A stretch of DNA of 64,000 bases from JAJZVS01 sp963708095 (GTDB lineage: Bacteria; Pseudomonadota; Alphaproteobacteria; Acetobacterales; Acetobacteraceae): NCBI GenBank assembly GCA_963708095.1, contig OY970182.1, positions 2,108,001-2,172,000 of the forward strand, given 5' to 3'. Shown here piece by piece: positions 9,774 through 19,169 of the stretch. The notes beneath the pieces are model-generated. The model searched no databases. It saw only the letters and a program-made list of their open reading frames with translations, and had not been told where the DNA came from. Each line of letters starts with the position of its first letter. The first letter of the stretch is position 1. A program made the position numbers and the translations under genes.

Positions 9774-10085
9774 CGGGGACGCCCACGCCTCTGTTCGGGT
9801 CCGAGCGAGTGTGGCGGTGAAATCCTGCCGATCGGTAAACTCCGCCGGCGCGGGGGATGTCCGCCATCGGTCGGTCGGGCAGGCCCGCGCGCTCGGACCT
9901 ATACGCATCATGGGCAGGTCCGAGCGCGCGGCCGGTTTCGAGTCCACACCGAGAAGGCAGGCGAGGAAGGGCGAGGACATGGGGGCGATGGGCACCTGCC
10001 GACCGGACGGCGCTGTACGGCGCACGCGCGGGCCTATTCGCGGCGACCGTATGGTTCTGTTATCCTGGCCGGACAGAAGGAACAC

Positions 10086-10889
10086 ATGATGGCGCACGAA
10101 CTTCGACCGACCACCGCATCCGTCACGGCCACCGTCACGGCCACCCTGGGCAACGTGAACAGGGAGGCCTTGCGGCAGACCCGCATCGATCTTGCCGCCT
10201 GCTTCCGCATGGCCGCACGGCTCGGGCTGGAGGAGGGGATCTGCAATCATTTCTCCGCCGTCGTGCCGGGGCGGGACGATCTGTTCCTGGTCAATCCCTA
10301 CGGCCTGGCGTTCCGGGAGATCACCGCCTCCAGCCTGCTTGTTTGCGATTTCGACGGCAACGTGGTGGAGGGAGACGGCGCGCCGGAGGCGACGGCGTTC
10401 TACATCCATGCGCGGCTGCATCTACGCCTGCCGCGCGCACGGGCGGCGTTCCACACGCATATGCCGTACGCGACGGCGCTCAGCATGTTGGAGGGCCCCC
10501 CGCTCGCCTGGGCGGGCCAGACGGCGCTGAAATTCTACGGCCGCACGGCCGTGGACGACGCTTACAACGGGCTCGCGCTCGACGCCGGCGAAGGCGACCG
10601 CATCGCCGCGGCGATGGGAGATGCCGATGTCGTGTTCCTCCGGAACCACGGCGTGATGACGATCGGGCCTACGATCGCCGAGGCATGGGACGATCTCTAT
10701 TACCTGGAACGCGCGGCAGAGGTGCAGGTGAAGGCGCTGAGCACGGGACGCGCGCTACTGCCGGTGGCCCCCGAGATCGCGCGGCGCACGGCGGAGCAGA
10801 TGCGGGTGGGCGATCGCGAGAGCACGCGGCTGCATCTGGAGAGCATCAAGCGGGTGCTGATGCGGGAAGAACCCGGGTTCGCACTGTAA
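10086..10889 (+). CDS. Class II aldolase/adducin family protein
   Basis: 267 residues. Zinc-ligand histidines typical of the fold are in AFHTHMPYA (about residue 125) and FLRNHGVM (about residue 190); the substrate-loop region LEEGICNHFSAVVPG lies near residue 50. Members include fuculose-phosphate aldolase-like enzymes and decarboxylases; the acidic residue needed for aldol cleavage cannot be placed with confidence, so substrate and reaction are open. Two ATG codons occur in tandem; an AGAAGGA ribosome binding site upstream supports either. It is divergent from the chemoreceptor gene. Confidence 0.85.
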   Translation: MMAHELRPTTASVTATVTATLGNVNREALRQTRIDLAACFRMAARLGLEEGICNHFSAVVPGRDDLFLVNPYGLAFREITASSLLVCDFDGNVVEGDGAPEATAFYIHARLHLRLPRARAAFHTHMPYATALSMLEGPPLAWAGQTALKFYGRTAVDDAYNGLALDAGEGDRIAAAMGDADVVFLRNHGVMTIGPTIAEAWDDLYYLERAAEVQVKALSTGRALLPVAPEIARRTAEQMRVGDRESTRLHLESIKRVLMREEPGFAL

Positions 10890-11350
10890 GCTTGTCTGCG
10901 AAGGCATCTTCGCAGAAAGATTCTGGTCCGCACCAAGATTATAGACATGGTTTCCGCCGAACAGCCATAACCACGACACAGCTACGAACAGAAGCCCGTC
11001 CGAGCGGAACGGTTCGCCACCCAGGAGCATCAAACATGGTTATCACCGATATTTCATAATATATCGTTGTATTATTACCGTCGCACTTAGCTGAGAACAT
11101 GGCTTCACCCCCCCCCTCCATAGAGCAGCCTGGAGCCAAACATTCTGTTTTTATTATCTAATAAAACGGTATTTTCGACTGCCTCGGCGCCCCCCTGCTC
11201 GGGGAAGCCACTGCGCGATCTCGTCTATCAAGTCTTTGCTGCTTACGTCACCTCTGAGGTGAGCCGATGCCCTTCCTTTAATACTGAATAGCAACATCAC
11301 CTTCTCCGAGGCATGTGATGATGTGCTGCGCGCCGGGCCATCCGCCCCCC
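10890..11350. other. Intergenic stretch with an AT-rich core
   Basis: No gene with family support. About 11030-11190 is strikingly AT-rich (for example ATTTCATAATATATCG and TTTTTATTATCTAATAAAA), unlike the rest of the window. A 47-codon open frame on the minus strand (11154-11297) has a possible GGAG site but no recognisable family. The stretch separates the aldolase-family gene from the rfb operon and may include promoter or foreign DNA. Confidence 0.5.
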
Positions 11351-12256
11351 TCAGGCCCCCACGCCCCCCGCCGCCGCCAGTGCATCGATCGTCCGCCGCA
11401 GCCCGTCCCGCCACGGCGGCAGCGCCGCCTCGAACACCTCGCGCAGCCGCCCGCAGTCCAAGCGCGAATCCGCCGGCCGCCGCGCCGGAGTTGGCCAATC
11501 CTCGGTCCGGATCGCCACCACCTCCGGCACCGGAGCGCCATACCGCGCCACCTCCTCGAACACGGCCACCGCCAGGCCGTGCCAGGTCGTCCACCCGGTC
11601 CCGGCCGCGTGCACCACGCCGCCGAACCGGTCCTGCCACCCCTCCCCCGTCACCCGCGCCGCGATCGCCAGGATCGCCGCCGCCAGGTCCACCGCCGTCG
11701 TCGGGCATCCCTTCTGGTCCGCCACCACCCGCAAGGATCGCGTCTTGCGCGCCGCCCCCAGCATGGTGCGGACGAAATTCCGCCCGGTATGCGCATAGAC
11801 CCAGGACGTCCGAATCACGATCGCCTGCGCGCCTGACTCCAGTACCGCCAGCTCCCCGGCCAGCTTGCTCGCCCCGTACACCCCCTGCGGGGACACCGGA
11901 TCGCTCTCCACATAGGGCGCGCCCTTGGCCCCATCGAACACGTAATCGGTCGAGACATGGATCAGCGGCACGCCGGCGTCCCGGCACAGCGCCGCCAGCG
12001 CCGCCGGCCCGTCGCGGTTGGCGCGGAACGCCGCCTCCGCGTCGGTTTCCGCCGCATCCACCGCGGTGTAGGCAGCGGCGTTGATCACCAGTTCCGGCGC
12101 GGCGTCCCCGAACACCCGAGTGATCGTCTCCTGCCGATCGAAATCGAACTCCGGCCGCCCGACCACGCGCACCAGCCGCGGCGCCGCCGCGCCCAGCGCC
12201 GCCGCCCCTATAGCCTGGGCCAGTTGCCCGCTCCCGCCCGTGACCAGCACGGTCAT
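11351..12256 (-). CDS. rfbD: dTDP-4-dehydrorhamnose reductase
   Basis: 301-residue extended short-chain dehydrogenase, last step of dTDP-L-rhamnose synthesis (NAD(P)H reduction of dTDP-4-dehydrorhamnose). The nucleotide-binding motif TGGSGQLAQA opens the protein; the catalytic STDYVFDG and YGASKLAGE segments (Tyr and Lys of YxxxK) are intact. Last gene of rfbBACD, two bases after rfbC. Confidence 0.95.
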   Translation of the reverse strand: MTVLVTGGSGQLAQAIGAAALGAAAPRLVRVVGRPEFDFDRQETITRVFGDAAPELVINAAAYTAVDAAETDAEAAFRANRDGPAALAALCRDAGVPLIHVSTDYVFDGAKGAPYVESDPVSPQGVYGASKLAGELAVLESGAQAIVIRTSWVYAHTGRNFVRTMLGAARKTRSLRVVADQKGCPTTAVDLAAAILAIAARVTGEGWQDRFGGVVHAAGTGWTTWHGLAVAVFEEVARYGAPVPEVVAIRTEDWPTPARRPADSRLDCGRLREVFEAALPPWRDGLRRTIDALAAAGGVGA

Positions 12257-12258
12257 CG

Positions 12259-12816
12259 TCAGACCGAGAACCAGGGCAGGCAGTCACGCAACCGCGGCAG
12301 CACGCGATCCTTGTCCGACAGCACCGCCGCATCCTCGGCCACCGGCCAGGGCAGCGCGAGATCGGGATCGTTCCACACCACCCCGCGCTCGGCCGCACGG
12401 TCGTAGTCGGCAGTGACCTTGTAGATCACCTCGGTGTCCGGCTCGAGCGTGCAGAACCCGTGCAGGAAGCCGCCCGGAATCCACAACTGGCACCAATTCT
12501 CCGCACTCAGCACCGAAGCAACATGCCGCCCGAACGTTGCCGAACCGTGCCGTACATCCACCGCCACGTCCCAGATCGCGCCGCGCACGCAGCGCACCAG
12601 CTTGCCCTGCACGCTCGGCGCGACCTGCAAATGCAGCCCGCGCACCGTCCCGCGCGGGACCGACAGGCTGTGGTTGTCCTGCACGAACGGTCCGGGAATG
12701 CCGGCTGCTGCTTCGCGCTTCGCGCTCCAGGTCTCGGAGAAGAACCCGCGCGGGTCATGGTAGCGCGGCGGGGTGAGCAGCTTCACCTCCGGAATGTCCA
12801 GCGCCTGCATGGTCAT
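12259..12816 (-). CDS. rfbC: dTDP-4-dehydrorhamnose 3,5-epimerase
   Basis: 185-residue cupin epimerase. RGFFSETW, QDNHSLS, RGLHLQ and GFLHGF are the conserved strand and active-site segments, including the catalytic His of GLHLQ. The ATG at 12816 overlaps the rfbA stop (ATGA), which favours it over a second ATG two codons later. Supplies substrate to RfbD next door. Confidence 0.96.
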   Translation of the reverse strand: MTMQALDIPEVKLLTPPRYHDPRGFFSETWSAKREAAAGIPGPFVQDNHSLSVPRGTVRGLHLQVAPSVQGKLVRCVRGAIWDVAVDVRHGSATFGRHVASVLSAENWCQLWIPGGFLHGFCTLEPDTEVIYKVTADYDRAAERGVVWNDPDLALPWPVAEDAAVLSDKDRVLPRLRDCLPWFSV

Positions 12817-13688
12817 GCGTGCATTCCGTCCGCCAGTTCTCCGAGCACCCGGCCGAGCTCGGTCTTGCCCAGCATGCGCGCCTGCGCGGCCAGCCGGTCG
12901 GCGTCGATGTAGCCCATGCGGAACGCCACCTCCTCCGGACAGCCCACCAGCAGGCCGGTGCGCGACTGGATGGTCTGCACGAAGCTCGCCGCCTGCAACA
13001 GCGAATCCGGCGTCCCCGCGTCCAGCCAGGCGCAGCCGCGGGACAGCTTCTCGACGTGCAAGGTCCCGTCCTCCAGATACAGCCGGTTGAGATCGGTGAT
13101 CTCCAGCTCCCCGCGCGCGGAGGGGCGGATGGTCGCGGCCAGTTCGCTCACCCGCCGGTCGTAGAAATAAAGCCCCGTCACCGCCCAGTTGGAGCGCGGC
13201 TGCGGCGGCTTTTCCACCAGTTCGGCCGGTCGGCCGGCGAGGTCGAACGTCACCACGCCGTAACGCTCCGGATCGCGCACCTGATAGGCGAACACTGTCG
13301 CCCCTTCCGCCCGCTCCACCGCCTGGCGCATGAGCGCGGAGAGGTGGTCGGCATGGATCAGATTGTCGCCCAGCGCCAGCGCGCAGGCCTCCCCGCCGAT
13401 CCAATCCCGCCCGATCAGGAAAGCCTGCGCGAGCCCGTCCGGGCTCGGCTGTTCCGCGTAGGCGAGCCGCAGGCCGAACTGCGACCCGTCGCCCAGCAGG
13501 CGGCGGAACTGCGGCAGGTCGGTGGGCGTGGAGATCAGCAGGATGTCGCGGATGCCCGCCAGCATCAGGGTCGTCAACGGGTAGTAGACCATCGGCTTGT
13601 CATAGACCGGCAGCAATTGCTTCGAGGAAACGAGCGTCGCCGGATGCAGCCGCGTACCGGACCCGCCGGCGAGGATGATGCCCTTCAT
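12813..13688 (-). CDS. rfbA: Glucose-1-phosphate thymidylyltransferase
   Basis: 291 residues, normal length. Commits glucose-1-phosphate to dTDP-glucose. The nucleotide-binding signature GGSGTRLHPAT and the YDKPMVYYPL segment are present, as is the ALGDNLI metal-binding strand. The start MKGIILAGG overlaps the rfbB stop. Upstream in-frame codons come from the rfbB repeat region and are not part of this protein. Confidence 0.97.
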   Translation of the reverse strand: MKGIILAGGSGTRLHPATLVSSKQLLPVYDKPMVYYPLTTLMLAGIRDILLISTPTDLPQFRRLLGDGSQFGLRLAYAEQPSPDGLAQAFLIGRDWIGGEACALALGDNLIHADHLSALMRQAVERAEGATVFAYQVRDPERYGVVTFDLAGRPAELVEKPPQPRSNWAVTGLYFYDRRVSELAATIRPSARGELEITDLNRLYLEDGTLHVEKLSRGCAWLDAGTPDSLLQAASFVQTIQSRTGLLVGCPEEVAFRMGYIDADRLAAQARMLGKTELGRVLGELADGMHA

Positions 13689-14812
13689 GCCGCCGCTCCC
13701 TGGGATGCCGCCCCTTGGGATGCCGCTCCCTGGAATGCCGCCCCCTGGGATGCCGGCGCCGGCGCCGCTCCCAGCCGCTGGCCGGCATAGCGCCCCGCGC
13801 GCACGCCCTCCCACCACGCGCGGTTGGCGAGGTACCAGTCGATGGTGCGCGCCAGCCCGGCTTCGAAATCATGCGGCGCGGTCCAGCCGAGCGCCGCCTC
13901 GGTCCGCGCCGGATCGATCTCGTAGCGGAAATCATGGCCGGGACGGTCGGCCACGAAATGGATCAGCCGTGCCCGCGGCCCGGCAGGGTCGGGAACGACG
14001 CGGTCCAGATGCGCACAGATCGCGCGCACGACGTCCAGGTTGCTGCGCGGCTGGCGCGCGCCGATCGCATAGGTGGCGCCGGCCTCGCCGCGTTCGGCCA
14101 CCAGCACCAGCGCCGCGGCGTGGTCCTCCACGAACAGCCAGTCGCGCAGGTTGGAGCCGTCGCCGTAGACCGGCAGCTGCTTGCCCTCCAGAGCGTTCAA
14201 TGTTACCAACGGAATGAGCTTCTCCGGAAACTGCCACGGCCCGTAGTTGTTGGTCGTGTTGCTGACCAGGGTGGGCAGCCCGTAAGTGTGGAACCACGCC
14301 CGCGACAGATGGTCCGACGCCGCCTTGGACGCGGAATACGGGCTCCGCGGATCATATGCCGTCGTCTCGGTGAAGGCCGGATCGTCGGTACCGAGCGCGC
14401 CGAACACCTCGTCGGTCGAAACGTGATGGAACCGGAACGCCGTCCGCCGCGCCGGCGCCAGCGCCGACCAGTAGCCGCGTGCAGCCTCCAGCAACACGAA
14501 GGTGCCGAGCACGTTGGTGCGGATGAAATCCCCCGGCCCGTCGATCGAGCGATCGACATGACTCTCCGCCGCCAGATGCATCACGAGATCAGGCTCGTGC
14601 GCGGCGAACACCTGGCGCATCGCCTCCGCATCCGCGACATCGGCGCGCACCAGATGGTGGCGCGGGTCGTGGCGCGCCTCCTCCAGCGCGTCCTCGGACG
14701 CCGCGTAGGTCATCTTGTCGACGTTCACCACCGTGTGCCCGGTGTGGCGCAGCAGGTGGCGGATCACCGCGGAGCCGATGAAGCCGCAGCCGCCGGTCAG
14801 CAGAATCTTCAT
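13685..14812 (-). CDS. rfbB: dTDP-glucose 4,6-dehydratase with repeat tail
   Basis: 375 residues. NAD-binding motif TGGCGFIGS, active-site STDEVFG (Thr, Asp, Glu) and YSASKAASD (YxxxK) are all intact. The last ~20 residues are four tandem QGAA(S/F/A) units encoded by 15-bp DNA repeats at about 13690-13752, an addition not needed by the fold. The start MKILLTGGCGF is the family start. First gene of a tightly overlapping rfbBACD operon supplying dTDP-L-rhamnose for surface polysaccharide. Confidence 0.96.
   Translation of the reverse strand: MKILLTGGCGFIGSAVIRHLLRHTGHTVVNVDKMTYAASEDALEEARHDPRHHLVRADVADAEAMRQVFAAHEPDLVMHLAAESHVDRSIDGPGDFIRTNVLGTFVLLEAARGYWSALAPARRTAFRFHHVSTDEVFGALGTDDPAFTETTAYDPRSPYSASKAASDHLSRAWFHTYGLPTLVSNTTNNYGPWQFPEKLIPLVTLNALEGKQLPVYGDGSNLRDWLFVEDHAAALVLVAERGEAGATYAIGARQPRSNLDVVRAICAHLDRVVPDPAGPRARLIHFVADRPGHDFRYEIDPARTEAALGWTAPHDFEAGLARTIDWYLANRAWWEGVRAGRYAGQRLGAAPAPASQGAAFQGAASQGAASQGAAA
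13690..13752 (-). repeat. Four tandem 15-bp units in rfbB 3' end
   Basis: Units of the type CGCTCCCTGGGATGC repeat four times with single-base variants. In rfbB frame they encode a QGAAS-like pentapeptide. In-frame 15-bp units could vary in number without shifting rfbB, but they lie just upstream of the rfbA start. Confidence 0.8.
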
Positions 14813-15030
14813 CCCAGCCCAGCCCCACAATCGCGTTCCGCGATAGGCCACGGCACACGGCGACCGGTCAACCGGATTGTTGGCCGATCGACCGCCTCCC
14901 CCCGCGACCTCCCCGCGCCGCCCATGCTAAGCAGGCGGCGCGCCTCCCCATCCCCTGGTGGGAAGAGGGCTGCGCCGCGCACCTCCCCGCGACCAAAGCC
15001 TCTCGGGAAACCACCGCAGGAGCCCGCCCC

Positions 15031-16287
15031 ATGCACACCGCCGCCGTCCCCGCCCTGGCCGAGTTCGCGCCCCGCCGGCGCGACGGCGTGCTCGAATTCC
15101 CCGTCCACCACATGCGCGGCGGCACCTCCACCGGCCTCGTCATCCACGACCATTTCGCTCCCGCGGACCGCGCGCTGAAGGAAGAGCTGCTGCGCCACCT
15201 GATGGGCCTGCCGCTCGCCGGCACGCGCAAGGGCAACCGGCAGATCACCGGCCTCGGGCGCGGCGCGCCGACCAGCAACAAGGTCTTCTTCGCCGCGCTC
15301 GAATCTGACGGGACGCCCCGGCTGGTCAGCACCCTCGCCCAGCTCGCCGCCGACACCGCCGCGATCGACTGGAGCGTGAACTGCGGCAACATGTCCGCCG
15401 CCCTGCCGCTCTGGGCGCTCGACACCGGCCTGCTCACCCGCCCGGCCGGCGCCGGCCGGTTCGAAACCATGATCCGCAACACCAACACCGGCGTACTGGC
15501 CGTCGCGCGCATGGCGTTCGACGCAGCCGGCCGGCCGGAGACGGCGGAAATCCCAGGCGTCGACGGCGCCTTCCCCGCCGTCGACCTGTCACTCGCCGAT
15601 CCGGTCGGCGCCAAGACCGGGCGGCTGCTGCCGACCGGAAACCGCACCGACCGGGCCGCCGGGTACACGGTCTCCTGCGTCGATGTCGCCGTGCCGATGG
15701 TGATCGCGCGGGCGGAGGATTTCGGCCGCTCCGTCCACGAACCGATCGAGTCGTTCGATTCCGATCCGGCCCTGATGGCGACCTTGCGCCAGGTCTGGGT
15801 CGCCGCCGGCCTCGCCATAGGCCTCGCCGGCCGCGACGGGCACAAGCTCACCGCCGAGGAACTCGCGCGCAGCGAAACCATCCCCAAGGTCTGCCTGGTC
15901 GGCCCCCCCGCGGGCGACGGCAATATCGCAGCCCGCTACTTCACCCCCCAGGCCGGCCACCGCTCCATGGCCGTCTCCGGCGGCTGCTGCCTCGCCGCCG
16001 CGGCCCTGATCCCCGGGACCACCGCCCACGCCGTCGCCCGTGGCCTGTCCGCACCCGGCGCCGCATTCACCGAAATCGCCGTCGGCATCGAAAACCCCGC
16101 CGGCATCCTCGCCGCCAAGATCGAGGCCCGCTCCGCCCCCGAAGGCCTCGCATTGCGCCAGGCCGCCTATACCCGCAGCACCCAGATCCTGTTGCGCGGC
16201 CACGTGCCGCTCTACCGCGCATCCCAAGCCCTGGAAGCCGCCCTGGACGCAATCATCGCGGGCACGCCCGCACGCGCCGCCGCCTGA
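15031..16287 (+). CDS. PrpF-family isomerase (2-methylaconitate or 4-oxalomesaconate type)
   Basis: 418 residues of the PrpF/diaminopimelate-epimerase-like fold. N-terminal MRGGTSTGLVI and the SVNCGNMSAALP segment (with the catalytic Cys) are hallmarks, as is SGGCCLAAAALIPG in the second half, supplying the second Cys. The family includes 2-methylaconitate cis-trans isomerase and 4-oxalomesaconate tautomerase (GalD). No prp or protocatechuate-pathway neighbours are visible, so the substrate is undecided. Alone in its transcription unit. Confidence 0.88.
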   Translation: MHTAAVPALAEFAPRRRDGVLEFPVHHMRGGTSTGLVIHDHFAPADRALKEELLRHLMGLPLAGTRKGNRQITGLGRGAPTSNKVFFAALESDGTPRLVSTLAQLAADTAAIDWSVNCGNMSAALPLWALDTGLLTRPAGAGRFETMIRNTNTGVLAVARMAFDAAGRPETAEIPGVDGAFPAVDLSLADPVGAKTGRLLPTGNRTDRAAGYTVSCVDVAVPMVIARAEDFGRSVHEPIESFDSDPALMATLRQVWVAAGLAIGLAGRDGHKLTAEELARSETIPKVCLVGPPAGDGNIAARYFTPQAGHRSMAVSGGCCLAAAALIPGTTAHAVARGLSAPGAAFTEIAVGIENPAGILAAKIEARSAPEGLALRQAAYTRSTQILLRGHVPLYRASQALEAALDAIIAGTPARAAA

Positions 16288-16438
16288 GCCGCCGGACGCA
16301 GGCGCGGAACCGATACCAGGGCGGCGGAGACATCAGACGCTTGGGGACAAAGGCCAGAAGAGCAGCGCCCGGGGCAGTGTTCCCTCGCAGTATTCCCTGG
16401 CTTTTACCCGCAGCACCAAGGCCCTCTCCCGCCTGGTC

Positions 16439-17665
16439 TCAGTGCCGCAGCAGCACCGGCAGGCGCGCGTGGGCAAGGATGTGGCGGGTGACGCCGCCGA
16501 GCAGGGCTTCGCGCCAGGCGCCGTGGGTGAAGGCGCCCATCACCAGGAGATCGGCGCCTTGCGCCTCGGCGGCGGCGAGCAGGGTGGCGCCGACCGGACC
16601 TTTTGCCCGCGGCAGGGCGGTGGGGTGCGGCGGCGCGTTTGCGACCTGCAGGCTCGGTGGCAGGGTGAGCGGCCGGTCGTTAGCGACGAGCACCGAGACG
16701 TGCGTAGCTTGGCGCAGCAGGGGCAGGGAGGCCCGTACCGCAGCGTCGGCGCGGGGATCGCCGTCGCGCCAGGCGATGGCGACGCTGCGGCCGAAGTCCG
16801 GCGCGGGCGCGGCCAGCACCAGCACCGGCTTTGCGGTGTCGAACAGCGCGGCGTGCAGCGCCTCCGGCCCGACCGGCGGATCATGCGGCCGCGGGAGCGC
16901 CATGACGATCGCCGACGCCTGCCGTCCGTGCGCCGCGACGACGACGGCGGGATGGCCTTCCACCTCGGACCAGGCGGTGTCAGGCGGGGTCGGCTGGGCG
17001 CGCACCCAGGCCGCGAAGGCGGTGCGCAGCGCCCCGAGGTGGTCGCGCCGTATGGCGGCCAGTTCGGCGGCGCGTTCGGCGGTGAGCACCTCCTCGCTCG
17101 GCAGGAACGAAGTGGCCGGGGCGGGATGGATCGCCAGCGCCCGCACCGCCCCTCCCCCTTGGAGCGCCTGCCAGCGTGCCGCCGCATCCAGCACCATGCC
17201 GGCGGTCTCCGGCCGCTCCAGCACGGCGAGCACGCCGGCCGCGCGCTCCCCCGGCATCGCCCTCGCCGTCGTCTCCCGCCCGGGCCGCAGCCCGACGCCG
17301 GCGATATGCCCCACGGCGACCGCGCCGAGGCAGAGCAGGACCGACAAGGCCACGTTGCCGAGCGCCTGGCCCCCGCGCCCGTCGCGCATCAGGTCCAAGG
17401 TCTGCAGGCTGAAGGAGGAAAAGGTGGTGTAGCCGCCGCAGAACCCGATCATCAGGAAGGTCCGTAGTTCGCTCAACCCGGACAACCGCCCGTCGGTCGC
17501 CGTCAGGCTGCCGACGAAGCCGATCAGGAACGACCCGGTGATGTTGATCAGGATGGTGCCCCAGGGGAACGCCGGTCCCGTCACCCGGGCCATGGCGACA
17601 GCAACCCAGGCGCGCGCCATGCTGCCGAGCGCGCCGCCCACCCCGATCAGTACATAGTTCAGCAT
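16439..17665 (-). CDS. crcB: Fluoride channel CrcB fused to a universal stress protein domain
   Basis: 408 residues. Residues 1-125 are a complete CrcB/Fluc channel half with four membrane segments, the NITGSFLIGF motif and the GFCGGYTTFSSFS pore signature. After a charged linker, residues 140-408 form a cytoplasmic UspA-like region (FDTAKPVLVLAAPAPDFGRSVAIAWRDG, and GADLLVMGAFTHG followed by GGVTRHILAHARLPVLLRH, the C-terminal Usp strand and GxxxR loop). CrcB proteins are usually about 125 residues, so the fusion more than triples the length. The fluoride riboswitch upstream supports the channel call strongly. The role of the Usp part is unknown. Confidence 0.9.
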   Translation of the reverse strand: MLNYVLIGVGGALGSMARAWVAVAMARVTGPAFPWGTILINITGSFLIGFVGSLTATDGRLSGLSELRTFLMIGFCGGYTTFSSFSLQTLDLMRDGRGGQALGNVALSVLLCLGAVAVGHIAGVGLRPGRETTARAMPGERAAGVLAVLERPETAGMVLDAAARWQALQGGGAVRALAIHPAPATSFLPSEEVLTAERAAELAAIRRDHLGALRTAFAAWVRAQPTPPDTAWSEVEGHPAVVVAAHGRQASAIVMALPRPHDPPVGPEALHAALFDTAKPVLVLAAPAPDFGRSVAIAWRDGDPRADAAVRASLPLLRQATHVSVLVANDRPLTLPPSLQVANAPPHPTALPRAKGPVGATLLAAAEAQGADLLVMGAFTHGAWREALLGGVTRHILAHARLPVLLRH

Positions 17666-17715
17666 CCGTCCGCCCCTGCCTGACCCGGGACCGGCACCGC
17701 GCCTGGCCGCTACGG

Positions 17716-17776
17716 GGTGTGGTAGGAGTTATCAGCCCGGTCGGGGCGGTTGAGGGGGGGGGACTCCATCCCCGGC
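17716..17776 (-). promoter_or_regulatory. Fluoride riboswitch (crcB motif)
   Basis: On the minus strand the leader reads GGGGATGGAGTCCCC, then TCAACCGCC, a GCCC/GGGC stem, and CTGATAACTCCTACC. This follows the crcB-motif consensus: P1 GGGG/CCCC, the AACCGCC strand and the CTGATGACTCCTAC block (here A in place of one G). GGAGT of the first loop can pair with ACTCC downstream, the pseudoknot of this aptamer. It ends about 50 bases before the crcB-usp start. Fluoride binding is expected to raise crcB expression. The expression platform was not resolved. Confidence 0.85.
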
Positions 17777-17915
17777 ACGCAGGATGCCAAATCGGCGCGC
17801 CCGCTGGCAAGCCCGTCGCGATCAGCCCCCGGGCCAATCGGGTGAACCGTAGAATCGGCGCGGGGGCGGGTCCCTTCACCTGCCATGAAAACTCCTGCCC
17901 TGAGGGCCTTGGGCG

Positions 17916-19169
17916 CTAGGCGGCCATTGTGGCGGCCTGCTGTTCGGGGACGATGGCGTAGCCGAGCGGGTTGAACTTGCGGGCGTATCGCTTGAGGGTC
18001 TGCTGTTCGGTGCGGCGGTCGAGGTAGCTCTCGCCGAGATCGCGGTAGAGACACCCCTCGGCCAGCATGTGCCAGATGCAGACCAGCAGCTTGTGGCCGA
18101 TTGCGAGCACGGCCTTGCCGGCGCGCCGATGCGGCTTTTGAGGCTGTGGTATTTGGCCTTCAGGTAGCTGCCTTTCCGGTGCGCGGCACTGACGGCGGCG
18201 TTGCACAGGGCGGTGGTGGCGTGGCGGTTGGCGGTGCGGGCCGCGGTGCCCTTCTGCTTGCCTGCACTTTGGTTGTTGGCCGGGCACACGCCGGCCCAGG
18301 CGGCGAGATGGCCGGCGGTGGGGAAGACCGACATATCGACGCCGATCTCGGCCAGGATGGTGGCCGCGCCGACCCACTCGATCCCGGGGAATGCTCATCA
18401 GCAGGGCCATCTGGGCGCGATAGGGGTCCAGCCGCGTCTCGATCTGTTCGTCGAGCTGCGCGATCTGCTGTTCGGTGGCCTCGATCCGGTGCAGTTGCAT
18501 CTGCAACACGAAGCGCTGGTGTTCGGCCAGGTGCCCCTCCAAGGCCGTGGTCAGGGGGGCGATTTTTTTGCGCGCGTGCCCTTTGGCCAGTGCGGCCATC
18601 TGCGCCGGGGTGGCGGTGCCTGCGATCAGCGCGCGCAGGATATCCCGCCCGGTGACGCCGAACACGTCGCTGAGCACCTCGGCCAGCTTCATGTCGGCGG
18701 ATTCCAGCAGCTTGAGCAGTCGGCGGCGCTCCGAGGCGGCCACCTCGACCAGGGTCCGGCGGTAGCGGGTCACCTCGCGCAGGTCGCGGATCGGCCGCGG
18801 CGGCACGAAGCTCGCCCGCACCAGGGCGTAGCGGATCAGCCGGGCGATCCACTCGGCGTCGATCACGTCGGTCTTGCGCCCCGGTACCGCCTTGATATGG
18901 CGCGCATTGGCGACGATCGGGGTCAGCCCGCCGGCGGCCTCCAGCGCGGCATACACCGGCATCCAGTAGACGCCGGTGCCCTCCATGCCGACAGGGGTGA
19001 CGGCGAAGCCGCGCAGCCAGCTCACCAACCCCACCAGGCCGGCCGCCGTCGCGGCGAAGGACTGCACCGCCTTGCTCACGGGCGCGCCGGCACTCGATGT
19101 CAACACGCAGGCCACGATCACCGAGCGGTGAACATCCAGGCCCGCACTCCGTTCCCTCAAAACGTCCAT
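17916..19169 (-). pseudogene. IS110 family transposase, two frameshifts
   Basis: Starts MDVLRERSAGLDVH, the DEDD-type N-terminal domain of IS110 enzymes, with GMEGTGVYW and KTDVIDAEWIARL downstream. The C-terminal Transposase_20 domain is broken. An extra C near 18390 (after LLMSIP) throws the frame into one that reads FPTAGHLAAWAGVCP, and a two-base insertion near 18122 restores the original frame for the final 90 residues. The insertions sum to three bases, so both ends are in the same frame but about 90 residues between them are scrambled. Not expected to be active. Confidence 0.85.

Noticed and set aside
11154..11297. A 47-codon minus-strand frame with a possible GGAG site
   Set aside because: No family similarity; lies across the AT-rich island and was not called as a gene.
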